Shown here: piece by piece, positions 34,024 through 42,971 of the stretch
Numbering within the stretch: position 1 is the stretch's first letter
Layout of the letters: every line of letters starts with the position of its first letter
Assembly (NCBI GenBank): GCA_046546095.1
Contig: JBKGYK010000002.1
Span: 14,020-78,019, forward strand
Direction of reading: 5' to 3'
Origin: JAQIBY01 sp046546095
GTDB taxonomy: Bacteria > Bacteroidota > Bacteroidia > Bacteroidales > ML635J-15
Length of the DNA: 64,000 nucleotides
Notes under the pieces: generated by a model
Databases searched by the model: none
Seen by the model: the letters and a program-made list of their open reading frames with translations, nothing else
Told to the model about the DNA's origin: nothing
Position numbers and translations under genes: made by a program

Positions 34024-34749
34024 ATGAAAGTATTGATTGTTGATGATGAAAAACCAGCCCGTGATTTGCTGAAGCTATATTTGTCTGCAATGAAGGATGT
34101 TGAAATTGGCGGAGAGGCAGCCAACGGATTTGAAGCCATGAAAGCCATTGCAGATATTCAGCCGGATCTTGTTTTCCTGGATATACAAATGCCGAAACTC
34201 ACCGGTTTTGAAATGCTGGAACTTTTGGATAATCCTCCAGCAGTGATTTTTACCACAGCATATGACGAGTATGCATTGAAAGCTTTCGAAATCAATGCTG
34301 TGGACTATCTGATGAAGCCTTTTGACCAGGAGCGTTTGACGGAAGCCGTAGAAAAATTCAGAGAACGTAAATTGACTTCTGACGCCCTGAGCCGCTTGAA
34401 AAGATATCACGATGAGCATAAGGACCAACTGGACAGGATTGTTGTAAAAAAGGGCAGGGCCGTGCGGATTTTGCAGGTCAGTGAGGTCATTTTCCTGACC
34501 GCCGAAGATGATTATGTGATGATTTACACCGAACATGACAGATATCTGAAATCAAAGACTATGAAGTATTTTGAGCAACATCTGCCTCCGCATTTTATCC
34601 GGATTCACAGGAGCTACATTGTTAATTTGCATGCAATTGAGACAATTGAACCATACAAAAAAGATGTACTCAGTTTGAAAATGAGTAATGGAATGCACCT
34701 GCATACCAGCAAAAGTGGTGCATCAAGACTACGTAACATGCTAAAGTAG
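34024..34749 (+). CDS. LytTR family response regulator
   Basis: A 241-residue protein with a receiver domain (acidic D7/D8, phospho-acceptor D53 in VFLDIQMP, K in YLMKPFD) and a C-terminal LytTR DNA-binding domain (about 140-241, DRIVVKKGRAVRIL, PPHFIRIHRSYIVNL). It is the output partner of the kinase immediately upstream. LytTR regulators bind pairs of direct repeats; none was firmly located in front of the operon. Confidence 0.93.
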   Translation: MKVLIVDDEKPARDLLKLYLSAMKDVEIGGEAANGFEAMKAIADIQPDLVFLDIQMPKLTGFEMLELLDNPPAVIFTTAYDEYALKAFEINAVDYLMKPFDQERLTEAVEKFRERKLTSDALSRLKRYHDEHKDQLDRIVVKKGRAVRILQVSEVIFLTAEDDYVMIYTEHDRYLKSKTMKYFEQHLPPHFIRIHRSYIVNLHAIETIEPYKKDVLSLKMSNGMHLHTSKSGASRLRNMLK

Positions 34750-34923
34750 TTGCCGGAAATAAACTAAAAAATCGGTAAAGAGTAAGGAATATTGCCATAG
34801 TATTTGAAAATAACGAAACTTTTATCGGTAAAAATCGTAAAAGTATAAGATTTGGAAAAATCAGTAAATATACCTGCATCAATGCTTTAGGAAATGCTTA
34901 TCTTGCAAAAGATGAAACTGGAC

Positions 34924-35502
34924 ATGGATATATTTCAAATTACCGGAACACAATTGAAGCCGGAAAAAGGGAGAATGCTCATTGCAGAACCTATTCTACC
35001 GGATCTGATTTTCAGTCGCTCAGTTATTTTGCTTGTTGATGATACCAAAAATAAGCATGCCGGTCTGATACTCAATAAACCTGCAGGAATAAAAATCGGG
35101 CAGGTATTGTCTGAGTTTGAACATCTTGATTTTGATGTTTTCCTTGGTGGACCTGTTGATACAGACAAGCTTTTTTATTTGCATACCTATGGTGACCTGA
35201 TTAAGGATGCCGTGCAGGTTACTGATAAGCTATGGTGGGGTGGTGACTTTTCCTCCATTAAGGAAATGCTGCACGCCGGGGTAATTTCATCCGATAAAAT
35301 TGTATTTTACCTGGGTTACTCGGGCTGGACCGAAGGACAGTTAAGTGGCGAGCTTGATGAAGGGGCCTGGCTTGTAGCCAAAGACATACCTGAAGACTTT
35401 GTGTTTTCTGAGAACCATTCAAAATGGAGCCGTTCACTTGGATTTGTGGATGAACGCTATCAGATATGGCGCAATTTTCCCGAAGATCCTGAGTTGAACT
35501 AA
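34924..35502 (+). CDS. YqgE/AlgH family protein
   Basis: From the ATG at 34924 (192 residues) the start MDIFQITGTQLKPEKGRMLI fits the Bacteroidota YqgE family; ATGs at 34894 and 34912 are open alternatives. Diagnostic blocks are GRMLIAEP, SVILLVDD, GLILNKPAG, FLGGPVD and FYLGYSGWTEGQL. YqgE/AlgH proteins are cytosolic with an unsettled biochemical role. TATCTTGC (34899-34906) is a possible -7 element with one mismatch. The gene appears monocistronic and is followed by palindromic repeats. Confidence 0.87.
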   Translation: MDIFQITGTQLKPEKGRMLIAEPILPDLIFSRSVILLVDDTKNKHAGLILNKPAGIKIGQVLSEFEHLDFDVFLGGPVDTDKLFYLHTYGDLIKDAVQVTDKLWWGGDFSSIKEMLHAGVISSDKIVFYLGYSGWTEGQLSGELDEGAWLVAKDIPEDFVFSENHSKWSRSLGFVDERYQIWRNFPEDPELN

Positions 35503-35554
35503 TCAGTGTATTTCTAAAACCTTGATTTTATAATCTGTGTGGGGTTGCTGTCAT

Positions 35555-35578
35555 AACCACGGGTTGAAACCTGTGGTT
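35555..35578. repeat. REP-like palindrome 1
   Basis: AACCACGGGT (35555-35564) and ACCTGTGGTT (35569-35578) form a 10-bp stem with a TGAA loop. The sequence ACCACGGGTTGAAACC resembles hairpin repeats associated with REP-type (IS200-like) transposases in Bacteroidota. No transposase is in the window. Confidence 0.5.
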
Positions 35579-35689
35579 TTACGCCAGCCGACGGATCAGA
35601 TGGTGGAGATCGGTCAGCTCACTGCAGCGACTGCGTCAGTAGCTCTAGCTTAGCGATAAGCCCGGAGCTGGTGCTGCTGCTAAGGTCGT

Positions 35690-35722
35690 ACTCATCCCCC
35701 GACTTTGAGTCGGGGGATGAGT
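35690..35722. repeat. REP-like palindrome 2 (possible terminator)
   Basis: A perfect 15-bp stem (35690-35704 with 35708-35722) closes a 3-nt TTG loop and contains CATCCCCCGACT. It has no T-run after it, so it is unlike the intrinsic terminators here and more like a second REP-type element in inverted arrangement with the first. The 111 bases between the two palindromes hold no gene. Confidence 0.55.
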
Positions 35723-35755
35723 GTGTAGGAGGATGAGGTACAGGCAGAAATTGAT

Positions 35756-35763
35756 TACCTTTG
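35756..35763 (+). promoter_or_regulatory. -7 box immediately upstream of the cvfB-like gene
   Basis: TACCTTTG is a perfect TAnnTTTG and ends 4 bases before the ATG at 35768. Using the SRP RNA promoter as yardstick (start 5 nt after the box), transcription would begin on the A of the start codon, giving a leaderless mRNA. Confidence 0.5.
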
Positions 35764-35767
35764 TTGC

Positions 35768-36598
35768 ATGAAAATTGGCAAAACAAATTACCTGGAAGCA
35801 AAAGAAAAATCAGAACACGGCTTTTATCTTACCGATGAAAGCGGAGAAGAAGTCTTGCTGCCCACCGCTTATTGTCCGGATTCCCTGAGGCCGGGAGATC
35901 AGATTGAGGTGTTTGTGTATAAAGATTCCTCTGACCGTCCGGTTGCAGTCACCGGCAAGCCACTGGCTGAGGCAGGGGAATTTGCCTGGATGAAGGTAAC
36001 AGATGTTAACCGCTTTGGTGCATTTGTTGACTGGGGCTTACCTAAAGAATTGCTGGTGCCTTTTGCCGAACAAAATGAGAAGTTGTCTGAAGGCAGAGAT
36101 TGTCTGATATACGTATTGCGGGATGAAAAAACCAATCGCATGATCGGCTCAGCCAAAATAAACCGCTATCTGCAGTTTGAGGATGTTGATCTTAAAGCGG
36201 GAGAGGAAGTTCAGATATTGCTGCACAAAACCGGTGATAAAGGCATCAGTGCAGTAGTTAACGGCAAATACAGTGGTCTGGTATTTCATTCCGATATCCA
36301 TAGAAATGTGCATCCCGGAGATAAGTTACAGGCATGGGTAAAACAAGTCCGGCCTGACGGAAAAATTGATCTCAGTCTGGAACCTCTGGGTTATGAAAGC
36401 AGTGTGGAAACCCATTTGCAAAACCTGCTGGAAGCACTTGAAGCAGGACAGGGATATCTTCCGCTCAATGACAAATCGTCCCCGGCTGAAATCAGCCAAA
36501 ACCTGGGCATGAGCAAAAAAGCATTTAAAAAAGCTGTCGGCAAATTGCTCAGAGACAGGAGGATTGTTATGGAAGCAGATGGCATCAGATTGCTTTGA
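35768..36598 (+). CDS. S1-like RNA-binding protein, CvfB family
   Basis: A 276-residue protein. The first three quarters hold S1-like OB-fold modules (GFYLTDESGEEVLLP, then FAWMKVTDVNRFGAFVDWGLPKELLVP, then GLVFHSDIH to RPDGKIDLSLE), and the last 65 residues form a winged helix (SPAEISQNLGMSKKAFKKAVG). This is the CvfB (YitL) architecture, an RNA-binding protein first linked to virulence-factor expression in Staphylococcus. The N-terminus MKIGKTNYLEAKEKSEHGF is the normal start, so there is no room to move the ATG away from the promoter box. Confidence 0.9.
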   Translation: MKIGKTNYLEAKEKSEHGFYLTDESGEEVLLPTAYCPDSLRPGDQIEVFVYKDSSDRPVAVTGKPLAEAGEFAWMKVTDVNRFGAFVDWGLPKELLVPFAEQNEKLSEGRDCLIYVLRDEKTNRMIGSAKINRYLQFEDVDLKAGEEVQILLHKTGDKGISAVVNGKYSGLVFHSDIHRNVHPGDKLQAWVKQVRPDGKIDLSLEPLGYESSVETHLQNLLEALEAGQGYLPLNDKSSPAEISQNLGMSKKAFKKAVGKLLRDRRIVMEADGIRLL

Positions 36599-36706
36599 TG
36601 CCGACAAATACCGTTTTCCTGCTTTATTTTTAGAAAGCATCAGTTGTTTTCCTACCATCCTTTCCTTCATTTTGCTTGTTTGGTTTCATTGACATAACGG
36701 ACAAAA

Positions 36707-36734
36707 AAAGCCGATCCCTTCAGGAACCGGCTTT
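36707..36734. terminator. Bidirectional terminator between cvfB and a lipoprotein gene
   Basis: AAAGCCG (36707-36713) pairs with CGGCTTT (36728-36734), with an imperfect inner stem, A-run before and T-run some bases after, between convergent genes. Confidence 0.7.
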
Positions 36735-36754
36735 CAATGTTTTTCGACTGTTTC

Positions 36755-37099
36755 TTACTCAGCCGGCGTTTCTTTGATGTTGACGACTTTTCCATCTTTC
36801 CAGCAAATCATGACATCGCTGTCTATCATGCCATGTTTTACATTCATGGTGTACGTGGTTTTGCCATCTTCTTCTTTGACGGATTTCACCGTGGGATCTT
36901 CAAGTGTGTAGAGGTCAAGAGGCATTTCATCTGCTTCATAATCATAAGCTTCTGCTGCATCCATGATCGAATTGGTGTTTTCAATCTTTGTCATGAATCC
37001 CTGCATTTCTTCAGATACTTCTACATCATTTCCACCACCGCAGGCGGTAAAACCCAGTGCAAATACTACGGCAATAAAAGCTGTCAGTAAATTTCTCAT
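36755..37099 (-). CDS. Small putative lipoprotein
   Basis: A 114-residue protein with a lipoprotein signal (FALGFTAC, lipidated C20) followed by GGG and a short acidic domain of about 90 residues (EMQGFMTKIENTNSIM, then HGMIDSDVMICWKDGKVVNI). I do not recognise a family. The CWKDGKV-type ending suggests a small beta domain. It is a single gene with its own terminator. Confidence 0.72.
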   Translation of the reverse strand: MRNLLTAFIAVVFALGFTACGGGNDVEVSEEMQGFMTKIENTNSIMDAAEAYDYEADEMPLDLYTLEDPTVKSVKEEDGKTTYTMNVKHGMIDSDVMICWKDGKVVNIKETPAE

Positions 37100-37169
37100 A
37101 ATATGATTTGTTTTGGTTTATATGCCTGACAATGTAAGAAAAAATAATCAGACTTTTGTGTGATCTTAA

Positions 37170-37844
37170 CTATTTATAGTGCTGTAGTAATTCATTAAAG
37201 CAGATAGGTGTTGTAGCGGTCAAAGATACCACATTTTTATCCCGTGGATGGACAAAAGTGAGTCCTGATGCATGCAGGAACAGCCGGTTGAGTCCCGTTT
37301 TTTCTTTGATATGTTTATTAAGATCCCAGTCGCCGTGTTGTGTGTCACCAATGATGTCATACCGTAATCCGGATAAATGCTGCCTGATTTGGTGCCATCT
37401 GCCGGTCTCAATTTCTATTTCCAGAAGATTGAGGTACAAATCAATCCCGTTTTTGTCTTTTTCACCTGTATCCACCTGCTCCAGCCGTTTGTAAAATGTC
37501 ACTGCAGACAGTTTTTTGCCTTTCTTCCGGTCAAAAACCGGCTTGTCAACTTGTCCATCAGCCGGCACCGATCCTTTAGTTATGGCCAAATATGTTTTTT
37601 TGATTTTTTTCTGCCTGAACATGGCATTGAATGACTCTGTTGTTTCTTTGTCAAAACAGAGAATGATCAGTCCTGATGTTTTTGCATCCAGTCTGTGTGG
37701 ATTGTAAATGTTTTTTTTGAAGTATTCAGCAGCCTGCTTGTTGAGATAATCAGCATCAAGCTGCATGTAACTGTTTTTTGTAACTGCCAGGCCTGCTGGT
37801 TTATTAACGATGGCAAAGGTTTCTTCCTGATGTATGATTTCCAT
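37170..37844 (-). CDS. RNA pseudouridine synthase, RluA family
   Basis: A 224-residue catalytic domain without an S4 domain. The RluA motif HRLDAKTSG lies at 50-58 with catalytic D53, and ETGRWHQIRQHL and FLHASGL are the usual later blocks. Such enzymes convert specific uridines in rRNA or tRNA to pseudouridine. The short length points to the RluA/RluC-like short forms; the target site cannot be read. It is 10 bases downstream (minus strand) of the hybrid kinase-gene stop on the other side, and may be transcribed separately. Confidence 0.92.
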   Translation of the reverse strand: MEIIHQEETFAIVNKPAGLAVTKNSYMQLDADYLNKQAAEYFKKNIYNPHRLDAKTSGLIILCFDKETTESFNAMFRQKKIKKTYLAITKGSVPADGQVDKPVFDRKKGKKLSAVTFYKRLEQVDTGEKDKNGIDLYLNLLEIEIETGRWHQIRQHLSGLRYDIIGDTQHGDWDLNKHIKEKTGLNRLFLHASGLTFVHPRDKNVVSLTATTPICFNELLQHYK

Positions 37845-37854
37845 GAGGGGATAA

Positions 37855-40167
37855 TTACTTGCTGATGTCGAAATGTTGATTGATCAGTTTGATGAGTTCT
37901 GTATTTTTAATTGGTTTTGAGATATAGTGATTGCAACCTGCAGCCAGTGCCTTTTCCTTATCATCTTTTCCTGCAAAAGCTGTTTGAGCGATCAGAAGAA
38001 TCTCCGGATTGAATTTTCTGATTTGCCGTGCCGCTTCCAGCCCGTCCATGCCAGGCATTTTGATGTCCATCAGAACTACATCGGTTCCGGGTTTGTTTTT
38101 GCAAAGTTCTACAGCCTCTGTGCCTGTTGTCGCATAGGAAATTTCACTTGCATACTTTTTTACTATCAGGGAAAGCAATTTTCTGGTGGCAGGATCATCA
38201 TCTGCGATCAGTATAATGATTTTACTGCTGCCTGCCTCAGGCAATGTGAGATGGATATTGTCAGAGTTTTCCTGGCCATCATCTGTTTCATTGGCTGTGA
38301 ATTTTGCCGGAAGGCTAACGATAAATTTTGTTCCGTATCCTGGCTCTGATGTGAGCTGAATAGTGCCACCCAGCATTTCCGTGTATGATTTGCTTATGGC
38401 AAGTCCCAGGCCTGAACCCTGAAATGCTTTTTTATCTTGCAGGTCTGATTTAACGAAGCGTTCAAATATGGCCTTGTGCCTGTTGTTTGGAATCCCAATT
38501 CCGCTGTCCTCTACAAAGAAATCCAGTGTTTGGCTTCGGATATTATATCCCATTCTGATTTCTCCTTTGGGGGTGAATTTCAAGGCATTTTTAATCAAAT
38601 TGGTCAGAATTGAGCTGATCTTGTTTTCATCACTGAGAAATGTTATCCGTTCCTCCGGTTTTGTATTGCTGAGCTCTAGTTTCAGACCTTTTTTCTCAGC
38701 TTCGGGACGGAAAAAATCATATAGCTCCCGGATAATTTTCCAGGGGTCTGTTTCCTTTTCCTGAATCTGAACTTGTCCGGTATCGATTTTTGATACTTCA
38801 ATGATGTCATTCAGTGTTTCCAGCATGCGTTGGCCACTTCTACGGATGATGTCTATATACATGTTTTTTTCTTCATCAGTGAGTTCAGGTTCAGACAACA
38901 AATCGGTGAAGCCCAGGATGCCATTCATAGGTGTACGTATTTCATGGCTCATGTTAGCAAGAAAGGCTGATTTGAGATGGTCGCTTTCCTCTGCTTTTTC
39001 TTTGGCAGCAACCAGGTCTTCCAGCATTTTTTTCTTTTTTGTAATGTCCTCTTTGATGGCCAGAAAATGAATAATTTCTTCTTTTTCATTAAAAATGGGC
39101 GATATTGTAGCCTGTTCCCAGTATGTTCTTCCGCTTTTTGTTTTATTTCTGAGCTCACCGTGCCATGTTTTCCCTGCGGTAATTGTATCCCACAGCTCCT
39201 TATAAAAGCTGGAAGAATGGTAGCCTGAATTGAAAATTCTTGGTGTTTTCCCTATAACTTCATCAGCCCGAAATCCGGTAATTTCCGTAAAAACCGGGTT
39301 AACGTATTCAATCTTTCCGTTTCTGTCGGTTATTTCAATGGCAATCGGGTTTTGCTCTACAGCCCTGCTCAGGAGTTGTATCTGTTCTTTGGCTTTTTTC
39401 CTTTCGGTAATGTCCCGGGCAACACTTAATACAGCTGTTTTGCCCTGATATTGAATCAGACTGGAGCTGATTTCAACCGGAATATGTTTGCCATTTTTGG
39501 TTATGTGTAGTGTTTCAAAAACCTGAATTCTGCCTTCCTTTAAATTCCTGATCATATTGTTAATCCAGTCCTGATCGTGTAAAGCATCAATGCTTGTAAG
39601 ACCATTTCTGCGCAGTTCTTCACGGGTGAAACCCAGTGTGATTTCTGCTCTTTGATTGACATCCAGCAATGTGCCGTCAGGAGAAATGATCCATACGGTT
39701 TCATTCATTCCGTTGATCAAATCCTTATATTCATGCAGGCTGTTGAATAACTGTTGTTCAACCTTTTGTTTTTCTGCAATGGCTTTGTGTTTTTCAATGG
39801 CTTCAGATATGGCAAATGGCAGACGGGTGATTTTTTCCTTGAGTACATAATCATCAGCACCGGCTTTCATGCACTTAACAGCAGTTTCTTCATTCATTGA
39901 TCCTGTAAGAATGATGAAAGGCACCCGGCGATTTTGTGACAGATTGATTTTCAAAGCACGCATTCCGTCAAAAACCGGCATGGAATAGTCTGACACGATA
40001 ATGTCGGGCTTGAAGTTTTTCAGGCTTCTGATAAAATCTTCCTCTGTTTCAACCAACCTGTAATCAAAATCAATCTTTTCTTTCCTGATCGCTCTTTGTG
40101 CCATCTCAAAATCTGTTGGGATATCCTCCACAAACAAAATTTTGATTTTTTCTTGTGATGCTGTCAT
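37855..40167 (-). CDS. Hybrid sensor kinase: receiver-PAS-PAS-HisKA-HATPase-receiver
   Basis: From the ATG at 40167 (770 residues; the longer frame to 40302 lacks similarity). Domain order: N-terminal receiver (phospho-acceptor D60 in DIIVSDYSMP), PAS domains at about 155-270 and 285-395, HisKA with H408 in NMSHEIRTPMNG, HATPase (GSGLGLAIS), and a C-terminal receiver with D701 in VVLMDIKMPG. There is no membrane helix, so it is cytosolic. With receivers at both ends it can take phosphate in from another kinase and hand it on. The neighbouring single-domain receiver and periplasmic-sensor kinase are natural partners. No DNA-binding output is present. Confidence 0.92.
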   Translation of the reverse strand: MTASQEKIKILFVEDIPTDFEMAQRAIRKEKIDFDYRLVETEEDFIRSLKNFKPDIIVSDYSMPVFDGMRALKINLSQNRRVPFIILTGSMNEETAVKCMKAGADDYVLKEKITRLPFAISEAIEKHKAIAEKQKVEQQLFNSLHEYKDLINGMNETVWIISPDGTLLDVNQRAEITLGFTREELRRNGLTSIDALHDQDWINNMIRNLKEGRIQVFETLHITKNGKHIPVEISSSLIQYQGKTAVLSVARDITERKKAKEQIQLLSRAVEQNPIAIEITDRNGKIEYVNPVFTEITGFRADEVIGKTPRIFNSGYHSSSFYKELWDTITAGKTWHGELRNKTKSGRTYWEQATISPIFNEKEEIIHFLAIKEDITKKKKMLEDLVAAKEKAEESDHLKSAFLANMSHEIRTPMNGILGFTDLLSEPELTDEEKNMYIDIIRRSGQRMLETLNDIIEVSKIDTGQVQIQEKETDPWKIIRELYDFFRPEAEKKGLKLELSNTKPEERITFLSDENKISSILTNLIKNALKFTPKGEIRMGYNIRSQTLDFFVEDSGIGIPNNRHKAIFERFVKSDLQDKKAFQGSGLGLAISKSYTEMLGGTIQLTSEPGYGTKFIVSLPAKFTANETDDGQENSDNIHLTLPEAGSSKIIILIADDDPATRKLLSLIVKKYASEISYATTGTEAVELCKNKPGTDVVLMDIKMPGMDGLEAARQIRKFNPEILLIAQTAFAGKDDKEKALAAGCNHYISKPIKNTELIKLINQHFDISK

Positions 40168-40231
40168 GTTCGCTATTTTATTACTTAAATGATATCTGAC
40201 ATTTGTTTCCGCAAGGCGTTTTTTGCCTGAA

Positions 40232-40675
40232 TTATTCCGGTAGTGAATTGAGCAACAACCAATATAATCCAAGGTTTTGTACTGCTGCAACAAATTTATC
40301 AAAATCTACCGGTTTAATGATATAACTGTTAACTCCCAGATCGTAACTTTGTATCATATCTGACTCCTCAGAAGAGGATGTCAGGATAATGACCGGAATA
40401 AATTTGGTTTCCTGATTGCTTTTGATTTGCTTTAATACCTCAAGCCCGTCAACACGGGGCAATTTCAGGTCAAGTAAAATAACTTTGGGCTTATTGCGCA
40501 TGTTACGTTTTGCATATATGCCCCTGGCAAAAATAAAGTCAAGTGCTTTGTCTCCGTCATCAACCACTGTGATATTGTTGGTTAAATTGTTTTGTTTGAA
40601 GGCACGAACCGCTATTTCAGCATCATTGTGGTTGTCCTCTACGATCAGTATTTCCGTGTTGTTTAGTTTATCCAT
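40232..40675 (-). CDS. Single-domain response regulator (Rcp1-like)
   Basis: A 147-residue receiver with acidic E13/D14, phospho-acceptor D69 in VILLDLKLPRVDG and K in YIIKPVDF. The insertion before the phospho-acceptor (FARGIYAKRNMRNKPK) is typical of the Rcp1 type that partners phytochrome-like and multi-PAS kinases. It has no output domain, so it probably shuttles phosphate between the kinases encoded on either side. Confidence 0.92.
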   Translation of the reverse strand: MDKLNNTEILIVEDNHNDAEIAVRAFKQNNLTNNITVVDDGDKALDFIFARGIYAKRNMRNKPKVILLDLKLPRVDGLEVLKQIKSNQETKFIPVIILTSSSEESDMIQSYDLGVNSYIIKPVDFDKFVAAVQNLGLYWLLLNSLPE

Positions 40676-40733
40676 GTCATTTTTGTTTGTATATACTCAG
40701 TTCAGTAAATAAATTATTCTGTTTCCTATTGAT

Positions 40734-42902
40734 TTACGATTCCGGGATCGTAAAAGAAACGACAGTTCCTTTGTTAATTTCACTTTCCACATTGACTTCA
40801 CCTCTGTGCCTGTTGATAATTCTTTTGACGATAGCAAGTCCGACACCGGTTCCTTCAAATTCCTTTTCGCTGTGTAGCCGTTGAAAAACGCCAAACAGTT
40901 TATGTTTGTACCTGGGATCGAACCCGGCACCATGGTCTTTGATACTATATAGTATTTTGTCTTTTGTTTTTTCTGCATATATCTCAATAACTTTTGTGTC
41001 TGATTTTGAGCTGTATTTTAGTGCATTGCTGATCAGGTTTTGCCATACCTGTTTTATCAGGTTGATATCGGTTTTTGCTTTGGGCATATCTGCTATGCTA
41101 ATATCAAATGATTCCTTTTCTTCTTCGGTTGCGATTTCATGGTACATGGCTTTTGCAACAGCAGTCATATCAGTTTCCGTAAGCTCAATTCTGGAACGGG
41201 ATACACGTGAGAGGTTAAGCAAATCGGAGATTAACTGATCCATCTTTGCCGCATTGTTCCGGATTGTGTGAATATAGCGTTTGCCTTCATCATCCAACTT
41301 ATCGGCGAAATCGTCATGTAAAAATTTTGCAAAACCATTGATGGCCCGCAAAGGAGCTCTCAGGTCATGCGATACAGAATACGTAAATGCTTTCAGTTCC
41401 TGATTGGAGTGCTCCAGCTTCCGGCGTTCTTCCTTTAGTTCTTCTGTTCGCTTGTTGAGGTCCTCTACCATATATAGCATGGCTGTTTGACTTTTGTCAA
41501 GATATGATACTTTTTCGTTTAGTTCCCTGGTTCTTTCCTCTACTTTCATCTCCAGCTCATTGGTTAATTTTGTCAGGGCAATTTCTTTGGTTTTTATTTC
41601 TGTGATATCTGCTATATTACCGTATATTTTGCTGATTTCTCCATGTTGGTATTCTGCTTTACCCATAGTTTTAATCCATTTTTGTTCTCCTGTAGCTGTC
41701 TTGATCTGTAAAACAAGGCTATAGCTTTGGCCGCTCTCCATGAGTTTAAGAAATGCTTCTGTGAGGATTTGCTGGTCTTTGGGACGATAAAATGACAGGG
41801 CATTATCCGGACCCGGCTTAAAATCGTTTTCACTGACACCAAATATGGCATAGGTGCCTAATGTCCAGATAAGGGTCTGTGTATTCTTGTCGAATTCCCA
41901 ACCACCGGTTTTTGATGTCTTTTCCAGCTCATTCAGAAAAATTTTCTGCCTGTTCAGATTCTCCAGGGTTGCTTTGTGTTTATCGATCTCGTTATGCAGG
42001 CTCCATGTCCTTCTCTTTACCTCTTTTCGAAGCATGAATATCCAGGATGCAATAAGCAGAATGGATAAGGGAATCATAATATACAGTAAAAGCTTGACAA
42101 AGGCTTTCCTGTCAAAACTGTTGTCATTATCTACTCCAAACCATTTTTCCTTTAAATTGTCATACGTGTTGTTGGCTATAATGATTGATAATCCTTCATT
42201 GAGTCTGGCCAGGGTGGCTGAATCTCCTTTTTGAACAGCGAAACAAAAGTCCTGTCTGAATTGTGGGATGTAAAAATCCAGTGCTTGTATGGATTCTATG
42301 TTTAACTCTTCCAGTAGTGTGATGCCGGTAATTCTTTGTGTGATGAGTGCGTCGTATTTTCCCTGTGCCAGTTCTTTAAAGGCCTGTTCATAGGTTGGGG
42401 TTGTGAAAATTTTATCAGAGATGCTGTCCCGTCTGACAAACTCCTCGGCATTGTCTCCCTTCATTACCACAATCTCTTTGTCTTTCAGATCGTTGAGATT
42501 GTCAATGCCTTTTGTGCCTTCTCTTACAAACACAGCACCATGCAGCGACAGGTAAGGCATGGTGAAATCAAAAATTTCTTCCCGTTCAGGAGTACGGCCC
42601 ACAAGAGGCAGAGCATCCAGTTCTCCATTGGCCAGCTCGTGTTTGATTTTTTCCCATATACCGATTTTTATGTTCAGATTCAAGCCCGTTGCATCCGCAG
42701 TGGCTTGAAAAAGGTCAATTGAAAATCCGGATGGGTTCCCGTTTTCATCTACCATGCAATAGGGAGGATAGTCAGGCTCACAAGCAATGAGAATGGTGTC
42801 TTCGGAAAAACCAATTGCAGGACTCTGTATCTGTGCGTGCATTATGCCGGGCAACACGAAAGTTGCTGACAGAATGATGATTGTAATGAGCTTTTTTCTC
42901 AT
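40734..42902 (-). CDS. Sensor kinase with periplasmic solute-binding domain: SBP_bac_3-TM-PAS-HisKA-HATPase
   Basis: From the ATG at 42902 (722 residues; MRKKLITIII starts the signal peptide). A periplasmic solute-binding domain of the SBP_bac_3 type (about 36-270, ACEPDYPPYCMVDENGNPSGF) is followed by a membrane helix (about 283-303), a PAS domain (about 345-450), a coiled coil and HisKA with H512 in YSVSHDLRAPLRA. The HATPase ends with GTGVGLAIVKRI. The binding domain is of the amino-acid or small organic ligand kind, as in BvgS-like kinases, so the protein should sense a small solute in the periplasm. It is in tandem with a multi-PAS protein upstream and a receiver downstream. Confidence 0.92.
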   Translation of the reverse strand: MRKKLITIIILSATFVLPGIMHAQIQSPAIGFSEDTILIACEPDYPPYCMVDENGNPSGFSIDLFQATADATGLNLNIKIGIWEKIKHELANGELDALPLVGRTPEREEIFDFTMPYLSLHGAVFVREGTKGIDNLNDLKDKEIVVMKGDNAEEFVRRDSISDKIFTTPTYEQAFKELAQGKYDALITQRITGITLLEELNIESIQALDFYIPQFRQDFCFAVQKGDSATLARLNEGLSIIIANNTYDNLKEKWFGVDNDNSFDRKAFVKLLLYIMIPLSILLIASWIFMLRKEVKRRTWSLHNEIDKHKATLENLNRQKIFLNELEKTSKTGGWEFDKNTQTLIWTLGTYAIFGVSENDFKPGPDNALSFYRPKDQQILTEAFLKLMESGQSYSLVLQIKTATGEQKWIKTMGKAEYQHGEISKIYGNIADITEIKTKEIALTKLTNELEMKVEERTRELNEKVSYLDKSQTAMLYMVEDLNKRTEELKEERRKLEHSNQELKAFTYSVSHDLRAPLRAINGFAKFLHDDFADKLDDEGKRYIHTIRNNAAKMDQLISDLLNLSRVSRSRIELTETDMTAVAKAMYHEIATEEEKESFDISIADMPKAKTDINLIKQVWQNLISNALKYSSKSDTKVIEIYAEKTKDKILYSIKDHGAGFDPRYKHKLFGVFQRLHSEKEFEGTGVGLAIVKRIINRHRGEVNVESEINKGTVVSFTIPES

Positions 42903-42971
42903 AAGGGATTGTTTTTCATAGGTTTGTCGCCCCTGCATTTTTGTCATTTTGTCTTCCTGATTGGATCGTTA

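Noticed and set aside
35690..35722. Hairpin as intrinsic terminator of yqgE
   Set aside because: There is no T-run after it and it is nearly 190 bases from the stop; a REP-type element fits better.
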